Assembly: GCF_900100495.1 (NCBI RefSeq)
Contig: NZ_FNCT01000006.1
Coordinates: 124,001 to 188,000, forward strand
Direction of reading: 5' to 3'
DNA: 64,000 bases
DNA from: Pseudomonas benzenivorans
Lineage (GTDB): Bacteria > Pseudomonadota > Gammaproteobacteria > Pseudomonadales > Pseudomonadaceae
A program made the translations under genes and the position numbers. The notes beneath the pieces were generated by a model. The model was not told the DNA's origin and ran no database searches. It saw only the letters and a program-made list of their open reading frames with translations. This document shows positions 60,667 through 64,000 of the stretch, piece by piece. How positions within the stretch are numbered: position 1 is the first letter of the stretch; each line of letters starts with the position of its first letter.

Positions 60667-60866
60667 TGATGAACTCCGTAAACGGGCATGCCGTAAGAGG
60701 CACCCCGGATGATGAAAGCCTGCGCGGCACACCCGTCGCCCTCATCCGGCGCTACGCGCCACCTTGACCCACAGGGATGTGGCGAATGCGGTACTCCCGC
60801 CGGAAGCGGGAGCCGCCTCTCGGAGGGAGAAGGACATCAGACGGTCGTCGCTGCGCGATTTTCACA

Positions 60867-61367
60867 CTAAGGCTTCTTCGGTCCCAGCTCGGCGGTCATA
60901 TCCGCCAGCAGTTTATTCACTTGCGGCACCGCCGCCTCCAGCTTGCTCTGGGTCAGCTGGGCCGATTGCGCGGTCAGCATCGGCATCTTTTCCAGCACCT
61001 TCTTCCCCAGCGGCGACTGGTAGAAGGCCAGCAAATCCTGCATTTCCTGCTCGTCGAAATTGCGCGTGTAGAGCTCGATCATGCCCGGCTTGACCTGCTC
61101 CCAACCGACCGCCCGATCCAGCGCCGTATTGGCCTTGGCCTGGTAGCTTTCCAGCAGGGCCCGCTTGCTCTCGGGGGCTTTGCTCTCGGCGAAGCGCTGG
61201 GCGAACATCTGCTGCACCTGGGCATACACCGGTACGACCAGCTTGTCCGCCCGCGCCAGTTGCAGGAAACGCTCCGCGTCGGCCGCATGGCTGGTGGCGT
61301 CGGCCAGGACATGGGCGCTGCTGCAAGCCAGCAGAACGGCGGCACAGAGGGCAGATAAACGAGGCAT
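60867..61367 (-). CDS. Exported DUF2059 protein
   Basis: A 166-residue protein with a signal peptide (about residues 1-22, LCAAVLLACSSAHVLA). The DUF2059 region is LYTRNFDEQEMQDLLAFYQSPLGKKVLEKMP at about 98-128. It is predicted periplasmic. Function unknown. The order matches PA0856. The 200 nt between it and bolA hold only a short hairpin (60793-60811). Confidence 0.83.
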   Translation of the reverse strand: MPRLSALCAAVLLACSSAHVLADATSHAADAERFLQLARADKLVVPVYAQVQQMFAQRFAESKAPESKRALLESYQAKANTALDRAVGWEQVKPGMIELYTRNFDEQEMQDLLAFYQSPLGKKVLEKMPMLTAQSAQLTQSKLEAAVPQVNKLLADMTAELGPKKP

Positions 61368-61625
61368 TGGGTACTCCCGGTCAATTGGTTGAGGTGTGTT
61401 GGACCTCACAAGCCGCCATTTTGTGCCCAAGCCCGCCAGGCACTCAAGCACTCCGCACAGTGCCGAGCGTCACAAAAACGTTGCGCACTGGCGCACCGCT
61501 CCGCCAAAGGTCAAAATGCCAGCACTTGCCCAAGCCGGAATGCCTGGGCATGCTCGCCCCTAGTCGGCCAATTCCTGCGCACGCCCCCAGGCGCCGCGCC
61601 GGCAGCACACACATGGACGTGTCGG

Positions 61626-62636
61626 ATGAACAGCTTCACCCACCCGCAGCCCCAAACAGCCACCCCCCTGTGCGATGCCCAAGGACGTCTCAACCCGCAG
61701 GCCATCGGCTGGTCGCCTCGCCCCCTGGTCGACTGCGCGATCCCCGGCCACTTCGGCAGGCGCAAACGCTGGAACCATTGGTGCATCACCACCCCGCATT
61801 GGATGCTCTCGCTGACCCAGGCCAACCTCGATTACCTCAGCTATGGCGCCGCCTACTTTCTCGACCTGGAAAGCGGCCAAGCGCTCGCCCACAGCCAGTT
61901 GAGCCTGCTCGCACGAGGCTGCCGGCTGCCGGATCAAGCGCGGCAAAGCCATGAATTCAACCATCCACGCCTGCAACTGCGCTGTGTCGAACATCCGGGG
62001 CGCGTACGCCTGACGCTCGACGCAGCCACTATCGGCGGGCAACCCCTGCAGGTTGCCCTGGATATCCAGCGACCCGCCCATCTCGACTCGGTCAACCTGG
62101 TCGCCCCGCTCGGCCAGCACGGTTTTCATGCCACCTGCCGGCAACTGGGCCTGCCCGCCACCGGCGGCGTGCAACTCGGCAGCCGCCACTATGCGTGTCC
62201 AGCCGGACAGAGTTTCGCCGCCATGGACTTTGGCCGGGGCGTCTGGCCGCTGCATAGCCACTGGACACGCGCCGCCTTCGCCACGGCGGGCGGGATCGCC
62301 GGCAACTTCGGCTCCGGCTGGACCGACTACAGCGGCCTGTCGGAGAACGCCTTGTGGTTTGGCGGGGAACTGCTGCACCTGGACTGTGCGGTGCACATCG
62401 AGCAGAGCCCGCACAACCCGCTAGCCCCCTGGCGCCTGAGCACCCTCGACGAGCGGCTCGAACTGACATTCACCCCGCGCCAGCGGCACCACGCCTGCCC
62501 GCGCCTGGGACCGCTGTATGCCGATACGCAGCAGTGGTTCGGCCACTTCAACGGTGTGCTTCGCGGCCCACGCGGCGAACGCGTGCCGGTAGATGCGGCG
62601 CTCGGCTGGCTCGGGGCGACCCACGCCCGCTGGTAG
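61626..62636 (+). CDS. DUF2804 domain protein
   Basis: A 336-residue protein. Motifs [26 protein letters not shown] and [21 protein letters not shown] are typical of DUF2804, a beta-rich fold related to lipocalin-like or AttH-like proteins. There is no signal peptide. The ATG at 61626 ([17 protein letters not shown]) is preceded by a weak ribosome site. The gene order matches PA0855. Function unknown. Confidence 0.82.
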   Translation: MNSFTHPQPQTATPLCDAQGRLNPQAIGWSPRPLVDCAIPGHFGRRKRWNHWCITTPHWMLSLTQANLDYLSYGAAYFLDLESGQALAHSQLSLLARGCRLPDQARQSHEFNHPRLQLRCVEHPGRVRLTLDAATIGGQPLQVALDIQRPAHLDSVNLVAPLGQHGFHATCRQLGLPATGGVQLGSRHYACPAGQSFAAMDFGRGVWPLHSHWTRAAFATAGGIAGNFGSGWTDYSGLSENALWFGGELLHLDCAVHIEQSPHNPLAPWRLSTLDERLELTFTPRQRHHACPRLGPLYADTQQWFGHFNGVLRGPRGERVPVDAALGWLGATHARW

Positions 62637-62784
62637 TGGTCGCGCCAGCAAGCCGGTGGCCACACCGGCCACCGGGCGTTCTCCGAGGGCTGGAGCAGCG
62701 GACGGCGAACGCCGGCCAGGCAGATGGGGAACCTGCACCCGGTTACAGCGCCTAAACTTGCTGAACCGCACCCGGAGAGCCTCC

Positions 62785-64000
62785 ATGAGCCGCATCGAAA
62801 CCGACAGCCTCGGTCCCATCGAAGTCCCAGAAGATGCCTATTGGGGCGCCCAGACCCAGCGCTCGCTGATCAATTTCGCCATCGGTGCAGAGCGCATGCC
62901 GCTGGCCGTGCTGCATGCCCTGGCGCTGATCAAGAAAGCCGCCGCACGGATCAACGTGCGCATCGGCGACCTGCCCCTGGACATCGCCCGGCTGATCGAA
63001 CAGGCCGCCGACGAGGTGCTGGCCGGCGAGCATGACGAGCAGTTCCCCCTGGCGGTCTGGCAAACCGGCAGCGGCACGCAAAGCAACATGAACGTCAACG
63101 AAGTGATCGCCGGCCGCGCCAACGAGCTGGCCAGCGGCGTGCGCGGCGGCAAGAGCCCGGTGCACCCGAACGATCACGTCAATCGGGCGCAGAGCTCCAA
63201 CGACAGCTTCCCCACCGCCATGCACATCGCCGCCGCCAGCGCCGTGCAGCACCAGCTGCTGCCGGCAATCGCCGAGCTGGCCGACGGCCTGGCCGAACAG
63301 GCGGCGCGGCACGGCAAGCTGGTGAAAACCGGGCGCACCCACCTGATGGATGCCACGCCGATCACCTTCGGCCAGGAACTGTCGGCCTTCGTCGCCCAGC
63401 TCGGCTATGCCGAACGGGCGATTCGCGCCGCCCTGCCGGCGGTCTGCGAACTGGCCCAAGGCGGCACCGCAGTCGGCACCGGGCTGAACGCGCCGCCGGG
63501 TTTTGCCGTGGCCATAGCCGCGGAACTGGCAGCCTTGAGCGGCCTGCCGCTGGTCAGCGCGCCCAACAAGTTCGCCGCGCTGGCTGGGCACGAACCCCTG
63601 GCCAGCCTGTCTGGCGCGTTGAAGACCCTCGCCGTCGCGCTGATGAAGATCGCCAACGACCTGCGCCTGCTCGGCTCCGGGCCGCGTGCCGGGTTCGCCG
63701 AGGTCAAGCTGCCGGCCAACGAACCGGGCAGCTCGATCATGCCGGGCAAGGTCAACCCGACCCAATGCGAGGCGCTGTCGATGCTCGCCTGCCAGGTGCT
63801 GGGCAACGATGTCGCCATTGGCTTTGCCGCCAGCCAGGGCCACCTGCAGCTGAATGTGTTCAAGCCGGTGATCATCCATAACCTGCTGCAGTCGATTCGC
63901 CTGCTCGCCGACGGCTGCCGCAATTTCCAGCAGCATTGCATCGCCGGCCTACAACCCGACCCCGGGCAGATGGCCGCGCACCTGGAGCGCGGCCTGATGC
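62785..64000 (+). CDS. fumC: Class II fumarate hydratase FumC, 3' end missing
   Basis: The first 405 codons of a fumarase that interconverts fumarate and malate. Conserved regions: [57 protein letters not shown] and the signature loop [16 protein letters not shown]. The family length is about 460 residues, so about 55 codons lie beyond the window. The ATG at 62785 follows CGGAGAG. It matches PA0854 by order. Confidence 0.95.
   Translation, partial: MSRIETDSLGPIEVPEDAYWGAQTQRSLINFAIGAERMPLAVLHALALIKKAAARINVRIGDLPLDIARLIEQAADEVLAGEHDEQFPLAVWQTGSGTQSNMNVNEVIAGRANELASGVRGGKSPVHPNDHVNRAQSSNDSFPTAMHIAAASAVQHQLLPAIAELADGLAEQAARHGKLVKTGRTHLMDATPITFGQELSAFVAQLGYAERAIRAALPAVCELAQGGTAVGTGLNAPPGFAVAIAAELAALSGLPLVSAPNKFAALAGHEPLASLSGALKTLAVALMKIANDLRLLGSGPRAGFAEVKLPANEPGSSIMPGKVNPTQCEALSMLACQVLGNDVAIGFAASQGHLQLNVFKPVIIHNLLQSIRLLADGCRNFQQHCIAGLQPDPGQMAAHLERGLM

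Overview
The window comes from a high-GC gammaproteobacterium, almost certainly Pseudomonas in the broad sense. Evidence: Pseudomonas-type REP palindromes (GTAGGAGCGG / GTGGGAGGGG), tRNA-Glu/Gly pairs, and gene orders that match P. aeruginosa as I remember it. The block 7.8-20.6 kb follows PA2811-PA2826 (ABC exporter, GST, transglutaminase-like, fadE, small protein, tRNAs, fRMsr, ATPase, sagS, ospR, glutathione peroxidase). The block 56.8-64 kb follows PA0860-PA0854 backwards (ABC exporter, DsbA-like, trhO, bolA, DUF2059, DUF2804, fumC). These matches are recalled, not searched.

Layout. 0-3.5 kb: end of a LysE-type exporter, benE, an SDR and a CurA-like oxidoreductase. 3.7-9.6 kb: an RND pump with its adaptor and a two-gene ABC-2 exporter. 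9.6-20.7 kb: the PA2811-PA2826-like core with four tRNAs and an OspR-Gpx peroxide-response unit with a clear operator. 20.8-28.2 kb: LysR/MFS/aldo-keto reductase, stand-alone cysC, a MerR/CDF metal pair, arfB, and a coupled beta-hydroxylase plus sulfotransferase pair. 28.3-37.5 kb: membrane hydrolase, chemoreceptor with a FliA-type promoter, and a homogentisate (tyrosine) catabolic set maiA-fahA-hmgA-hppD with an NSS-type transporter.

37.8-56.6 kb is the accessory region of interest. A translationally coupled operon encodes a periplasmic adaptor, a GAF-HlyD fusion and a site-2 protease (M50)-HlyD fusion with a possible PqqD/RRE-like N-terminus, followed by a GNAT. Then come a DUF6916-like protein and a phage-tail-collar (MdpB-like) protein on the opposite strand. 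A forward operon follows with a sulfotransferase (TTG start), a 3143-residue surface protein and a TolC lipoprotein; a coiled-coil membrane protein lies 200 bp further on. The giant protein has no Sec signal, no RTX repeats and no beta-barrel. It starts with a LEPRMMFDGA motif and a DUF4347 domain that carries a His/Cys pair like those of caspase-fold peptidases. I read this as a candidate export, processing and modification system for the giant protein. It resembles Rax-type sulfated-peptide export, with M50-HlyD in place of a peptidase-ABC transporter. The region sits between hppD and the conserved ABC exporter and ends in a MITE-like inverted repeat.

Most open frames on the opposite strand of the large genes are GC-driven shadows and were left out.
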